The notes: generated by a model not told the origin, from the letters alone. A stretch of 5,902 nucleotides of DNA from Alphaproteobacteria bacterium (GCA_024402835.1 JAKSSZ010000040.1:1-5902), one strand, 5' to 3'. Shown: positions 1 to 5,504, counted from the stretch's first letter. A program made the numbers and translations.

Positions 1-55
1 CATCCTGAACTGAGTAAGTTATATATATTGGGTTGTGCTTGTCTGTGCAATTCGC
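1..55. repeat. 55-bp direct repeat, left copy
   Basis: These 55 bases recur without a mismatch at 3048-3102 in the same orientation. The copies diverge at base 56 (GAACC here, AAACT there). The left limit is unknown because the window begins here; at the other copy the base before CAT is A. The core GTTGTGCTTGTCTGTGCAAT also resembles the tail at 4752-4780, which suggests a third, diverged relative. Confidence 0.9.
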
Positions 56-115
56 GAACCGATTTACAAGAAGTATTATTCCCCTATCAAAAAAATTGAA
101 AGATAAGGTTATGTT

Positions 116-143
116 TTGGGAATTGGTTATTATGTGTTATAAT
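116..143 (+). promoter_or_regulatory. Promoter of the ABC transporter gene, extended -10
   Basis: The -10 box TATAAT is at 138-143, preceded by TG at 135-136, giving the extended form TGnTATAAT. A weak -35 box TTGGGA lies at 116-121 with a 16-bp spacer. The predicted transcript starts near 150, leaving a leader of about 16 nt that still contains the ribosome binding site AAGGA at 155-159, six bases before the ATG. Confidence 0.65.
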
Positions 144-165
144 AAAATGACATTAAGGATAAAAT

Positions 166-1917
166 ATGCAACAAGACACATTTCCAAAAACACTTCGCGG
201 ATTTTATTGGCTGGTTATAAAAAAATTTCCATGGTATTTTGGAATAATATTTTTACTTGGAGTTATAAGAACGATTCTAACAATGATTATTGGACCATTA
301 TCATTAAAATGGATGATGCAAATATATGAAAATGCGGTTTCTACAGATTGGTTCAAAGTTTTTGAATTATTTGCTCTATTAACAGGAATATTTGCTTCTA
401 CCGCATTATTACAAATGATTGTATCAATTATTCATGGTCATAAACAGCAAATATTCAACAGATATAAGTTATATTTGCTATTTAAACGCATTTATGCCAA
501 TGATATATCTTTCTTTATAGACAATCCAAGTGGCCAAATTGTTTCCCAAGCCCAAGAAGTAAATATGCGACTAAACTTTATGATGGAAGAATTTGGTGCA
601 GCATTAATTGGTACAGCAATTGGTTTTTTATTAATTGTCGGTTCTATGATTACAATGAATATATGGTTCGTGGTGATTTTGTTGTCTTACGGTGCTATCA
701 AAGTTATTTGGGAATGGATGATTCAAAAACGAATAAAACAGAATTCTGAACTAGAAATGGAAGAATCTTCTAAATATAATGGTTTACGCAGCGACAGTTT
801 AAATAACGCACTAACCGTCAAATATTTTGCAAATCAAGAATACGAGAACATGTATATTTACAAAGAACGTGCAAATTTAATAAAATTAATACAAGAAAAT
901 CATTATCTAAATAGATTGCAATGGGTTCCAACACGTATTTTATGGATTATTGCACGTTTAGGTATGCTAGCATTGTGTTTTGTATTGATAAAAAATGCTG
1001 AACTAGGAATTCCAAACGCTGTATTTATTATATCTTCAGCAGCAGCCATAAATGATTCTTTCTCAAAAATTAACGAACTTTTGCGTAAATATTCCGTACT
1101 GTCTGCACGTGCAGTAAAAGCATATAACAATGTAATCGTCCCAATTAAAATCACTGATAAAAACAAAGCAAAAAAGTTGAGAATAAAAAAAGCAACCATA
1201 GATTTTGAAAATGTTTCTTTTGCTTATGGCAAAAACAAAATATTTCATAATTTCAATTTACATATAAATAATGCGGAAAAAGTTGGTATAGTTGGTCTGT
1301 CTGGGGCTGGTAAAACGACATTGTGTAATTTGTTGATACGCATGTATGATGTTGATAGTGGTAAAATAAAAATAGAAGGAGCAGATATTCGTGATATTCA
1401 AAAAGATTCTTTGTTGCGTAACATTTCATACGTTCCCCAAGAAACAGTATTATTTAATCGAACAATCTTTGAAAATATAAAATACGCAAGCCCAAGTGCA
1501 AAACGTGCCGAAGTTATAAATGTAGCAAAGAAAGCAAATATTCACGATTTTATTATGGGATTACCAGATGGGTATAATACACTAGTTGGAAATAACGGTG
1601 TTCGTCTATCTGGCGGACAAAGGCAACGTGTATCCATTGCACGCGAGTAGAATAAAAACGCACCAATATTATTGCTGGATGAGGCAACATCAGCACTGGA
1701 TTCAGCAAATGAGATGTTGATACAGAAATCGTTACAAAAGGCAATGGCTGGGAAAACAACACTCGTTATTGCGCACCGTTTATCAACACTGCAAAATATG
1801 GATAGAATTGTTGTTATTAAAAACGGTAAAATCATAGAAACGGGGAATCATAATCAACTACTCCGCAAAAACGGTGAATATAACAAATTGTGGCAAATTC
1901 AAACACGCAAAAAATAA
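166..1917 (+). pseudogene. ABC exporter half-transporter (permease-ATPase fusion), interrupted by an in-frame TAG
   Basis: The reading frame has 583 codons, the normal length for an ABC half-exporter that works as a dimer in the inner membrane. Residues about 20-300 form the membrane domain, with hydrophobic stretches near 22-45, 66-90, 145-185 and 255-300. The ATPase domain follows: A-loop Tyr354, Walker A GLSGAGKTT at 377-385, Q-loop Gln425, signature LSGGQ at 481-485, Walker B ILLLDE ending at Asp505-Glu506, D-loop SALD at 509-512 and H-loop His537. Codon 495 (1648-1650) is TAG. Frame and conserved motifs continue without a gap on both sides, so one substitution, for example TTG to TAG, explains it. 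The 494-residue product would lack Walker B, D-loop and H-loop and should not hydrolyse ATP. Either the gene is freshly inactivated, the stop is read through, or the base is a sequencing error. The substrate cannot be told. The start is supported by AAGGA six bases upstream. Confidence 0.88.
1648..1650 (+). other. In-frame TAG inside the ABC ATPase domain
   Basis: The protein reads ...VSIARE, stop, NKNAPILLLDEATSALD. In ABC ATPases this position is usually a hydrophobic residue (IAREL/IARAL), so TTG (Leu) is the likeliest parent codon. The 88 codons after it show no further lesion. Confidence 0.9.
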
Positions 1918-1941
1918 TACAGATATTAAATGAAAAGTCCG

Positions 1942-1968
1942 AAAGTGGTGAATTTTCACCACTTTTTT
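1942..1968 (+). terminator. Intrinsic terminator of the ABC transporter gene
   Basis: A perfect 11-bp stem (AAAGTGGTGAA at 1942-1952 with TTCACCACTTT at 1955-1965, two-base loop, or a shorter stem with a TTTT loop) runs into six T residues. It begins 25 nt after the stop codon and lies between the two TTCGAAAG arms of the composite element. Its 5' stem shares AAAGT with the left arm, so the hairpin and the arm-arm pairing compete. Confidence 0.85.
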
Positions 1969-2007
1969 AATTTTAACTTTCGAACTCTGTGGAAATATTG
2001 AAAATCT

Positions 2008-2036
2008 AAAAAAAAACCGCTCTCTACAGAACGGTT
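2008..2036 (-). terminator. Intrinsic terminator of the HIT-kinase operon
   Basis: Read on the minus strand: AACCGTTC, six-base loop TGTAGA, GAGCGGTT, then a U tract from the A run at 2008-2014. It lies 42 nt after the kinase stop codon and fits the end of that operon. Related hairpins at 3619-3640 and 5513-5534 keep the stem but change the loop. One stem pair here is U-A where the others have U-G, a compensatory change that supports an RNA role on this strand. Confidence 0.8.
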
Positions 2037-2043
2037 GTACATC

Positions 2044-2076
2044 TTGGTTGGGACCGGCGGGCGAGATTCGAGTTAT
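2044..2076 (-). repeat. tRNA 3'-end-like tail ahead of the terminator
   Basis: On the minus strand this reads CTCGAATCTCGCC (like a T-loop) followed by GGTCCCAACCA, then about 7 nt and the terminator. It looks like a tRNA 3' end with CCA but has five bases too many between the T-loop-like part and ACCA, and no tRNA body precedes it. It is therefore a tRNA-like remnant or a chance resemblance, not a tRNA gene. Confidence 0.4.
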
Positions 2077-2077
2077 T

Positions 2078-2569
2078 TTAGATATATTTTTTTATTTTAT
2101 TTCCACAAATTTTATAAATTTTTGTACGTTTTGATATCTTGGCTAATATTATCGGCAATGTGTTGCGGTCATAATTCCATGTCCATTCTATCCCGTTCCA
2201 TAATCCATGTAATGTTTCTTTGTACGTCGAATGCTCTATACCTAATTTTCTTTTAATGTATCGTTTTATTTGACGATATATACGAATTATTCGTGCTGGC
2301 GAAACAATATGGATTTCTGTTGCGCGTTTTAAAACAGGATTTACCCAATCAGAAAACGATGCACCTTCGGATACCCAATTTTGTGTACTGGCAAATTCTT
2401 GTGCCATAGCAGTGCGTTCCGATTCACTGCGTTTGCGTGAATGTTTACCAGAATTATCATGGTATATTTCGTCCAAATGATACAATGGCAAGTTAAGAGT
2501 TTTTGCCAATTTTTTTGCATATGTCGTCTTACCTGAACCTGGCGCACCAATAATATGAATTCGTGGCAT
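2078..2569 (-). CDS. P-loop nucleoside kinase-like ATPase (FlaR / adenylate kinase-like)
   Basis: The 163-residue protein begins with a beta strand and Walker A motif GAPGSGKTT (residues 8-16). HLDEIYHD follows at 31-38, where this family carries its substrate-site HLDxIYW, and WVSEGASF at 65-72 matches the usual WIIDGNY. An Arg/Lys-rich segment at 92-108 could act as the lid. This fits the small P-loop kinases annotated as 'DNA topology modulation protein FlaR-related' or adenylate kinase-like; the real substrate is unknown. The ATG at 2569 is set by AAGGA five bases upstream. The gene starts 11 nt after the HIT stop codon and shares its promoter. The last 20 residues are lysine-rich and not recognisable. 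Confidence 0.85.
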   Translation of the reverse strand: MPRIHIIGAPGSGKTTYAKKLAKTLNLPLYHLDEIYHDNSGKHSRKRSESERTAMAQEFASTQNWVSEGASFSDWVNPVLKRATEIHIVSPARIIRIYRQIKRYIKRKLGIEHSTYKETLHGLWNGIEWTWNYDRNTLPIILAKISKRTKIYKICGNKIKKYI

Positions 2570-2580
2570 ATTTTTCCTTA

Positions 2581-2979
2581 TTATATTTTTACTTTATTAC
2601 AAACAGTTTCTATATCTTGTTTAGCACCATTGAATATAGGCCAAGTGTCAATACCATCGTTTTGCTTTCTGGGAATAATATGAAAATGGAAGTGTGGCAC
2701 AGATTGTCCGGCACTTTCATCACTAGCATTTAATAGATTTACCCCATCATAACCACAGTTATCAATTAAATGATTGGAAATTGTTTTTACGGTACACATA
2801 AGTTTATTCAATGTATCTATGTCACAATCCAAAATATTTTTTACGTGTTTTTTTGGAACCACTAGAATATGTCCGTCCACATCCTTTGCAATATCCATAA
2901 AAGCTATTGTCCAATTATCTTCATAGACCTTTAATATCTTATTATCACGAATTATTTTACAAAACACACAATTATTCAT
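2581..2979 (-). CDS. HIT family (histidine triad) nucleotide-binding protein
   Basis: The 132-residue protein is full length for the family. It opens with CVFCKII (Cys4 and Cys7, the zinc-site CxxC found in many bacterial HIT proteins), continues with GHILVVPKKHV at 36-46, and ends with the catalytic triad motif HFHFHII at 96-102 (His96, His98, His100) inside QSVPHFHFHIIPR. HIT proteins cleave nucleoside phosphoramidates or AMP-lysine type substrates in the cytoplasm; the particular substrate here is unknown. It is the first gene of a two-gene operon with the P-loop kinase, so a joint nucleotide-related role is possible but is inference. The ribosome binding site is an AGGGGA about 10 nt before the ATG at 2979. 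Confidence 0.95.
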   Translation of the reverse strand: MNNCVFCKIIRDNKILKVYEDNWTIAFMDIAKDVDGHILVVPKKHVKNILDCDIDTLNKLMCTVKTISNHLIDNCGYDGVNLLNASDESAGQSVPHFHFHIIPRKQNDGIDTWPIFNGAKQDIETVCNKVKI

Positions 2980-3010
2980 GTTTTTTATATCCCCTATTCT
3001 TCCTAGATGG

Positions 3011-3019
3011 ATTGTACCA
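3011..3019 (-). promoter_or_regulatory. Promoter of the HIT-kinase operon, extended -10
   Basis: The minus strand reads TGGTACAAT (TG, one base, TACAAT at 3016-3011), one change from TATAAT, with the TG extension. The -35 region (around 3034-3039) is only A/T-rich and weak. The predicted leader is about 25 nt. Confidence 0.55.
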
Positions 3020-3047
3020 TAAATAAGTCGTATTTAAAAATAAAAAA

Positions 3048-3102
3048 CATCCTGAACTGAGTAAGTTATATATATTGGGTTGTGCTTGTCTGTGCAATTC
3101 GC
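3048..3102. repeat. 55-bp direct repeat, right copy
   Basis: Identical to 1-55 in the same orientation. Together the copies bracket a 3-kb segment holding the ABC transporter, kinase and HIT genes. The inner part (GTTGTGCTTGTCTGTGCAAT) belongs to the same tail family as 4752-4780. Confidence 0.9.
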
Positions 3103-3174
3103 AAACTGAATCAATACAGATTGCAAAAAACAACTTAACCCTACCATATTTACATTAAATAAAAACAAGCAAAT

Positions 3175-3495
3175 CTATCTTGAATCGTTTTGTGGCTTGA
3201 TATATGATTTTTTTGGTTGTTTTAAACTATCGCTTGCTTGTTTGAATATACCTTGCTTATCATACTTTTTGTCAGATATAGGTTTGTCATCTGCCGTAAA
3301 TTCTGCCTCGTGTTTATAACCATCATCATCAGTAAAGTATTTTTTATATCCAACAAACTTACCATTTATATAAACACTTTCGCCGATTAATTTTCCAGAT
3401 TTATCATACTTTTTGTCAGATATAGGCTTGTCATCTGCCGTAAATTCTGCCTTGTGTTTATAACCATCATCATCAGTAAAGTATTTTTTTATCAT
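3175..3495 (-). CDS. Small MORN/YwqK-like protein with an internal duplication
   Basis: The 106-residue protein starts at the ATG at 3495, chosen because AAGGAG lies 7-8 bases upstream. A longer frame opening at 3564 would have to be read across the promoter at 3524-3532. Residues 3-32 and 51-80 are the same 30-residue unit (KKYFTDDDGYKH, AEFTADDKPISDKKYDK) with one difference, Lys15 against Glu63. The link between them, GKLIGESVYINGKFVGYKKYF, resembles the MORN-like repeats of YwqK-type 'toxin-antitoxin component' proteins (G-K-x-x-x-E-x-x-Y-x-N-G-K). There is no signal peptide or membrane segment; the protein is very polar and the last 25 residues are Lys/Gln/Ser-rich. The function is unknown and no partner toxin gene adjoins it. 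The stop is TAG. Confidence 0.75.
   Translation of the reverse strand: MIKKYFTDDDGYKHKAEFTADDKPISDKKYDKSGKLIGESVYINGKFVGYKKYFTDDDGYKHEAEFTADDKPISDKKYDKQGIFKQASDSLKQPKKSYIKPQNDSR
3257..3489 (-). repeat. 89-bp in-gene direct repeat, 144-bp period
   Basis: Bases 3257-3345 and 3401-3489 differ at only two positions (one synonymous, one Glu/Lys). The copies are separated by 55 unrelated bases, a period of 48 codons. Such high DNA identity, even at silent sites, indicates a recent duplication or ongoing gene conversion. Confidence 0.9.
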
Positions 3496-3523
3496 GATAT
3501 ATCTCCTTTGTTTTTTTTGCAGA

Positions 3524-3532
3524 ATTATACCA
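3524..3532 (-). promoter_or_regulatory. Promoter of the 106-residue protein gene, extended -10
   Basis: The minus strand reads TGGTATAAT (TATAAT at 3529-3524, TG at 3532-3531). There is no good -35 box. The spacer region upstream overlaps the TTCGAAAG left arm of composite copy 2 (3538-3548). The leader is about 20 nt and carries AAGGAG. Confidence 0.65.
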
Positions 3533-3537
3533 TAAAA

Positions 3538-3663
3538 AGTTCGAAAGTGATAGAGAAATCGCATTTTTAGAAAATACGATTTTCGAACTCTGTGGGAATA
3601 TTGAAAACCTAAACAAAAAACCGCCCTATTCTGAACGGTTGTACATCTTGGTTGGGGCAGCTG
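3538..3663 (+). repeat. Composite intergenic element, copy 2
   Basis: Left arm AGTTCGAAAGT at 3538-3548. Right arm ATTTTCGAACT at 3579-3589 (one change). Inner imperfect hairpin AAATCG...CGATTT between the arms. Terminator-like hairpin at 3619-3640. Tail TTGGTTGGGGCAGCTG at 3648-3663. The arm starts are 41 nt apart and right arm to tail is 69 nt. Unlike copies 1 and 4 it sits between divergent genes, where no terminator is needed, and its left arm runs into a promoter. Confidence 0.8.
3612..3640 (-). terminator. Orphan minus-strand terminator with tRNA-Gln tail
   Basis: The minus-strand RNA folds as AACCGUUC, loop AGAAUA, GGGCGGUU, then UUUUGUU. Two stem pairs are G-U, so the plus-strand version is weaker. 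It is preceded by GCTGCCCCAACCA (3660-3648), identical to the last 13 nt of tRNA-Gln at 5716-5789, but no tRNA body or minus-strand gene lies upstream. Confidence 0.65.
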
Positions 3664-3788
3664 ACACCTCGATACGCAATAATAAAAATCTATAAAAACT
3701 CTAATTACAAATATCCGTTTTTATGATTTTTCTAATTGTGTATTCTCGTATTGGTCATGCGCTTCGCTCTGACCCATCCAGCTGCTAC
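3664..3788. other. Gene-free segment between divergent genes
   Basis: No convincing reading frame. It contains a small palindrome at 3752-3773 (GGTCA...TGACC around GCGCTTCGC) and, at 3776-3785, ATCCAGCTGC, the same ten bases as in the T-stem/acceptor part of tRNA-Gln but on the plus strand, directly ahead of the hairpin at 3789. Confidence 0.5.
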
Positions 3789-3827
3789 AAAAATTCAAAA
3801 CGCCCACTTTGGGCGTTTTGAATTTTT
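3789..3827. terminator. 18-bp perfect hairpin, two-way terminator-like
   Basis: An 18-bp perfect stem (3789-3806 with 3810-3827, loop CTT) contains AAAACGCCCA / TGGGCGTTTT with A and T tracts on both sides, so it could terminate in both directions. The core is nearly the same as the terminator of tRNA-Gln (5677-5719). Neither neighbouring gene reads into it, as the flanking genes diverge. Confidence 0.75.
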
Positions 3828-3844
3828 GGTTGTGGTGTGTGGGC
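3827..3844 (+). repeat. 18-bp inverted repeat, left arm
   Basis: TGGTTGTGGTGTGTGGGC is the exact reverse complement of 4542-4559. The arms enclose the exonuclease gene with its promoter. The first bases are also the TTGGTTG tail motif, so this arm belongs to the tail family. Confidence 0.9.
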
Positions 3845-3854
3845 AAAATGCGAG

Positions 3855-3883
3855 TTGTTGTCATGCTGTTTTTATGATATAAT
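3855..3883 (+). promoter_or_regulatory. Promoter of the exonuclease gene, extended -10
   Basis: TATAAT at 3878-3883 with TG at 3875-3876 (TGATATAAT). TTGTTG at 3855-3860 gives a 17-bp spacer; the better TTGTCA at 3858-3863 would leave only 14 bp. The leader is about 17 nt with a weak AGG at 3898-3900. Confidence 0.65.
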
Positions 3884-3906
3884 AACATGGTTAATATAGG
3901 TATAAA

Positions 3907-4527
3907 ATGTCTTTTATAATTTTTGATACAGAATATACATCGTGGCGCGGGTGCCAAGCACACGGATGGCATGGAAAACAAAAACGTGAAATCGTGCAAA
4001 TTTCTGCATTGCGTGTGTCAAATGATTTGCGTGTTTTGGATACTTTTAACGTTTTGTGTAAACCTGTTATCAATCCTGTTTTGTCGGATTACTTTGTACA
4101 ATTAACAGGGATTACAAATAAACAAATTCTATCAAAAGGCATTTATTTTAAAAATGCTTATAAAAGATTCAAAAAATTTGTTGGTAAATCTCCATGTTTG
4201 TCGCATGGGTATGATGGCAAATGGGATGATAAATGCGATGGTGAAATTATATTTGAAAATTTAAAGTTGTATAATATGCCCGTTGATAACAATATAATAT
4301 ATCATAACATTTCAGCATGGTTAAAGCCTGAATACAAGAAAGCCAGATTATGTGAATATCCTAAAAATTCAGGCAAAATTGCAAAAATTTTATGTGTGGA
4401 TTCAAAAATAAAAAAATTGGGTATAGATGAACATAATGCACTGTATGATTCTTATTCAATTTTAATGGGAATAAAATATTTTCGTAAAGATTTACCAAAA
4501 TTATTAAAAAAATTGAACTGTATCTAA
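3907..4527 (+). CDS. DEDDh-type 3'-5' exonuclease
   Basis: The 206-residue protein carries the RNase T / exonuclease III-epsilon fold motifs. Exo I is FDTEYT with Asp7 and Glu9. The Exo II acidic residue lies in SHGYDGKWDD around Asp103 or Asp107. Exo III is HNALYD with His176 and Asp181, the H-x4-D spacing of the DEDDh class. REIVQISALRV at 27-37 and the NPVLSDYFVQLTGIT segment at 56-70 are also typical. The enzyme should remove 3' nucleotides from DNA or RNA with two metal ions. An ERI-1/KapD-like RNA role is suggested by the isolated domain, but the substrate is not shown. All four catalytic acids and the His appear present, so it should be active. It is a single-gene unit with its own promoter, flanked by an 18-bp inverted repeat. 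The start follows AGG six bases upstream. Confidence 0.9.
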   Translation: MSFIIFDTEYTSWRGCQAHGWHGKQKREIVQISALRVSNDLRVLDTFNVLCKPVINPVLSDYFVQLTGITNKQILSKGIYFKNAYKRFKKFVGKSPCLSHGYDGKWDDKCDGEIIFENLKLYNMPVDNNIIYHNISAWLKPEYKKARLCEYPKNSGKIAKILCVDSKIKKLGIDEHNALYDSYSILMGIKYFRKDLPKLLKKLNCI

Positions 4528-4541
4528 AAATAATTTGTTTC

Positions 4542-4559
4542 GCCCACACACCACAACCA
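4542..4559 (-). repeat. 18-bp inverted repeat, right arm
   Basis: GCCCACACACCACAACCA lies 14 nt after the exonuclease stop and is the perfect inverted partner of 3827-3844. A TTTGAAT follows at 4561-4567 and also precedes the left arm at 3817-3823. The latter is part of a hairpin stem, so a target-site duplication is doubtful. Confidence 0.9.
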
Positions 4560-4616
4560 CTTTGAATAGAAATACCAAATAGAGCAGTTTTAGGTTAGGT
4601 TTCTTTTGTTTTTATT

Positions 4617-4758
4617 AGTTCGAATGTAAAAACACTAAAATAGCTAGTTCGAAAGTATATTTAGAAAGATAAAAAATTGAAAATTGACTTTCGAACTTGC
4701 CAAAATCTTATATTCCAAACAAAAAATGCCCCAATGGGCATTTTGTTAACTTTGGTTG
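4617..4758 (+). repeat. Composite intergenic element, copy 3
   Basis: Perfect 11-bp arms AGTTCGAAAGT at 4646-4656 and ACTTTCGAACT at 4687-4697 (offset 41), hairpin at 4723-4744 and TTGGTTG tail at 4752-4758 (65 nt after the right arm). An extra, one-mismatch left arm AGTTCGAATGT sits at 4617-4627. The hairpin here is GCCC/GGGC type, not ACCG/CGGT, so the arms and the hairpin have been mixed and matched. Confidence 0.75.
4723..4744. terminator. Two-way intrinsic terminator downstream of the exonuclease
   Basis: The 9-bp stem AAAATGCCC / GGGCATTTT with loop CAAT has A and T runs on both sides. It is about 195 nt after the exonuclease stop, so that transcript would have a long 3' region. On the minus strand it follows the tail CACAACCA. 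Confidence 0.7.
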
Positions 4759-4787
4759 TGCTGTCTGTGCAATTCGCGAGCCGAATT
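4752..4787 (-). repeat. tRNA-tail-like sequence related to the 55-bp repeat
   Basis: The minus strand reads GGCTCGCGAATTGCACAGAC followed by AGCACAACCA. Most of this matches the inner part of the 55-bp repeats (TGCACAGACAAGCACAACC). It has a T-loop-like start and CCA-like end but cannot fold as a tRNA end because the spacing is wrong. Confidence 0.45.
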
Positions 4788-4847
4788 GATTGAAATTGGG
4801 CGAGAGATTGATGTGGTGAAAGATAAACTAAATATACTGAATTTGCA

Positions 4848-4875
4848 TTGAAATTTTAGCATTTTTTGATATAAT
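4848..4875 (+). promoter_or_regulatory. Promoter of the YHGS protein gene, extended -10, near-leaderless
   Basis: TTGAAA at 4848-4853, 16-bp spacer, TGATATAAT with TATAAT at 4870-4875. This is the best promoter in the window. A start seven bases after the -10 box falls at about 4882, one base before the ATG at 4883, so the mRNA would have practically no leader. Confidence 0.75.
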
Positions 4876-4882
4876 TACGGAC

Positions 4883-5425
4883 ATGGAAAATAAAGTAAAA
4901 ACTCTTTATCATGGTTCCGGAATAGAAATAACCGATGGTTTTATTCGTGTAAAGCCGGCTTATTTAACAAAAAACAACCAACCAATAACCGCTGTGTTCG
5001 CGTTGGCTGATTTCGTGCATGCTAAACTTTATGCTATTATGAGATTAGTGGCTGGTGAAGGTAAAATGTCGCCATGTGAAAGAAATGCTGTATACATTCA
5101 AAGAATAAATAAAGATATTCCAAAAAAAGCCTATGTTTATGAATTAGATTCTGATGGTTTTCAACAGGATATGAGTGGCAGTTATTATTGTTTAACAGAC
5201 AAAAAGATAAAAAACATTATTGAAATTGATGTTATGCAAGAAATCAAAACCGGTGATTTAAAAGTGTATGTTTTGAAAGATGAATTCAATATTAAAAACA
5301 TGTCCAGAGATGCATGGAAAGAAATTCTTAAAGATAAAAGCAAATTTGAATTATATAAACCAGACTCAAAAAATATTGATATGGCGATTTTATCACAAAT
5401 GAAAGATTTAAGTTTTAACAAATAA
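4883..5425 (+). CDS. Uncharacterised 'LYHGS' protein, possibly ADP-ribosyltransferase-fold
   Basis: The 180-residue cytosolic protein has no signal peptide or membrane segment. The layout resembles small proteins I remember that start LYHGS, have a VFATxDxxxAxxFA segment and end with VYxLPxDGF...VxPLxVIEV. Here: TLYHGSGIEI at residues 8-17, AVFALADFVHAKLYAIM at 38-54, AYVYELDSDGFQ at 77-88 and KIKNIIEIDVMQEI at 107-120. The YHGS start suggests the histidine strand of an ADP-ribosyltransferase-like fold, but no catalytic Glu motif can be assigned, so this is a guess. The ATG at 4883 directly follows the promoter. ACGGA at 4877-4881 is too close to act as a normal ribosome binding site, so leaderless translation is likely. 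The next in-frame ATG would remove the YHGS motif. Confidence 0.75.
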   Translation: MENKVKTLYHGSGIEITDGFIRVKPAYLTKNNQPITAVFALADFVHAKLYAIMRLVAGEGKMSPCERNAVYIQRINKDIPKKAYVYELDSDGFQQDMSGSYYCLTDKKIKNIIEIDVMQEIKTGDLKVYVLKDEFNIKNMSRDAWKEILKDKSKFELYKPDSKNIDMAILSQMKDLSFNK

Positions 5426-5439
5426 TCTAGAAAAGTTCG

Positions 5440-5464
5440 AAAATAGCAATTTTTTGCTATTTTT
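5440..5464 (+). terminator. Intrinsic terminator of the YHGS protein gene
   Basis: The 10-bp stem AAAATAGCAA (5440-5449) / TTGCTATTTT (5454-5463) with a TTTT loop starts 15 nt after the stop codon. As in copy 1, the terminator stem occupies the space between the two arms but its sequence is unrelated to the stem there. Confidence 0.8.
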
Positions 5465-5504
5465 CAAAACCAAACTTTCTAACTCATTGAAACACTTGCC
5501 TTTT

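Larger units (their letters stand above)
1936..2050 (+). repeat. Composite intergenic element, copy 1
   Basis: Left arm AGTCCGAAAGT at 1936-1946 (one mismatch to the consensus AGTTCGAAAGT). Right arm ACTTTCGAACT at 1976-1986, its inverted partner. Hairpin at 2015-2036. TTGGTTG tail at 2044-2050. The arm starts are 40 nt apart, and right arm to tail is 68 nt. The section from the right arm to the tail (CTCTGTGGRAATATTGAAAA, then ACCG and CGGTTGTACATCTTGGTTGGG) is close to copy 2. It lies between two convergent genes and holds a terminator for each. Confidence 0.8.

Noticed and set aside
33..329. 98-codon open frame overlapping the start of the ABC gene
   Set aside because: It overlaps the true gene in another frame, has no ribosome binding site or family motif, and reads through the 55-bp repeat and the promoter.
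166..1917. Genetic code with TAG as a sense codon
   Set aside because: Only one such case, the expected residue is hydrophobic and not the Gln usual in TAG recoding, and another gene appears to end with TAG; a point mutation is simpler.
1..3102. Insertion sequence or composite transposon ends
   Set aside because: The 55-bp copies are direct, have no inverted ends, and no transposase lies between them.
3175..3495. Toxin-antitoxin pair
   Set aside because: The YwqK-like resemblance is only to a repeat type, and no second small gene adjoins it in the same operon.
3496..3564. Longer N-terminus for the 106-residue protein
   Set aside because: The extra 23 residues would be encoded by the promoter and ribosome binding site of the gene, and no ribosome binding site precedes 3564.
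3721..3999. 92-codon minus frame antisense to the exonuclease start
   Set aside because: It covers a hairpin, an inverted repeat and a promoter and has no protein-like motif.
1936..5484. CRISPR array
   Set aside because: Repeats are hundreds of bases apart, between genes, with unrelated spacing and no cas genes.
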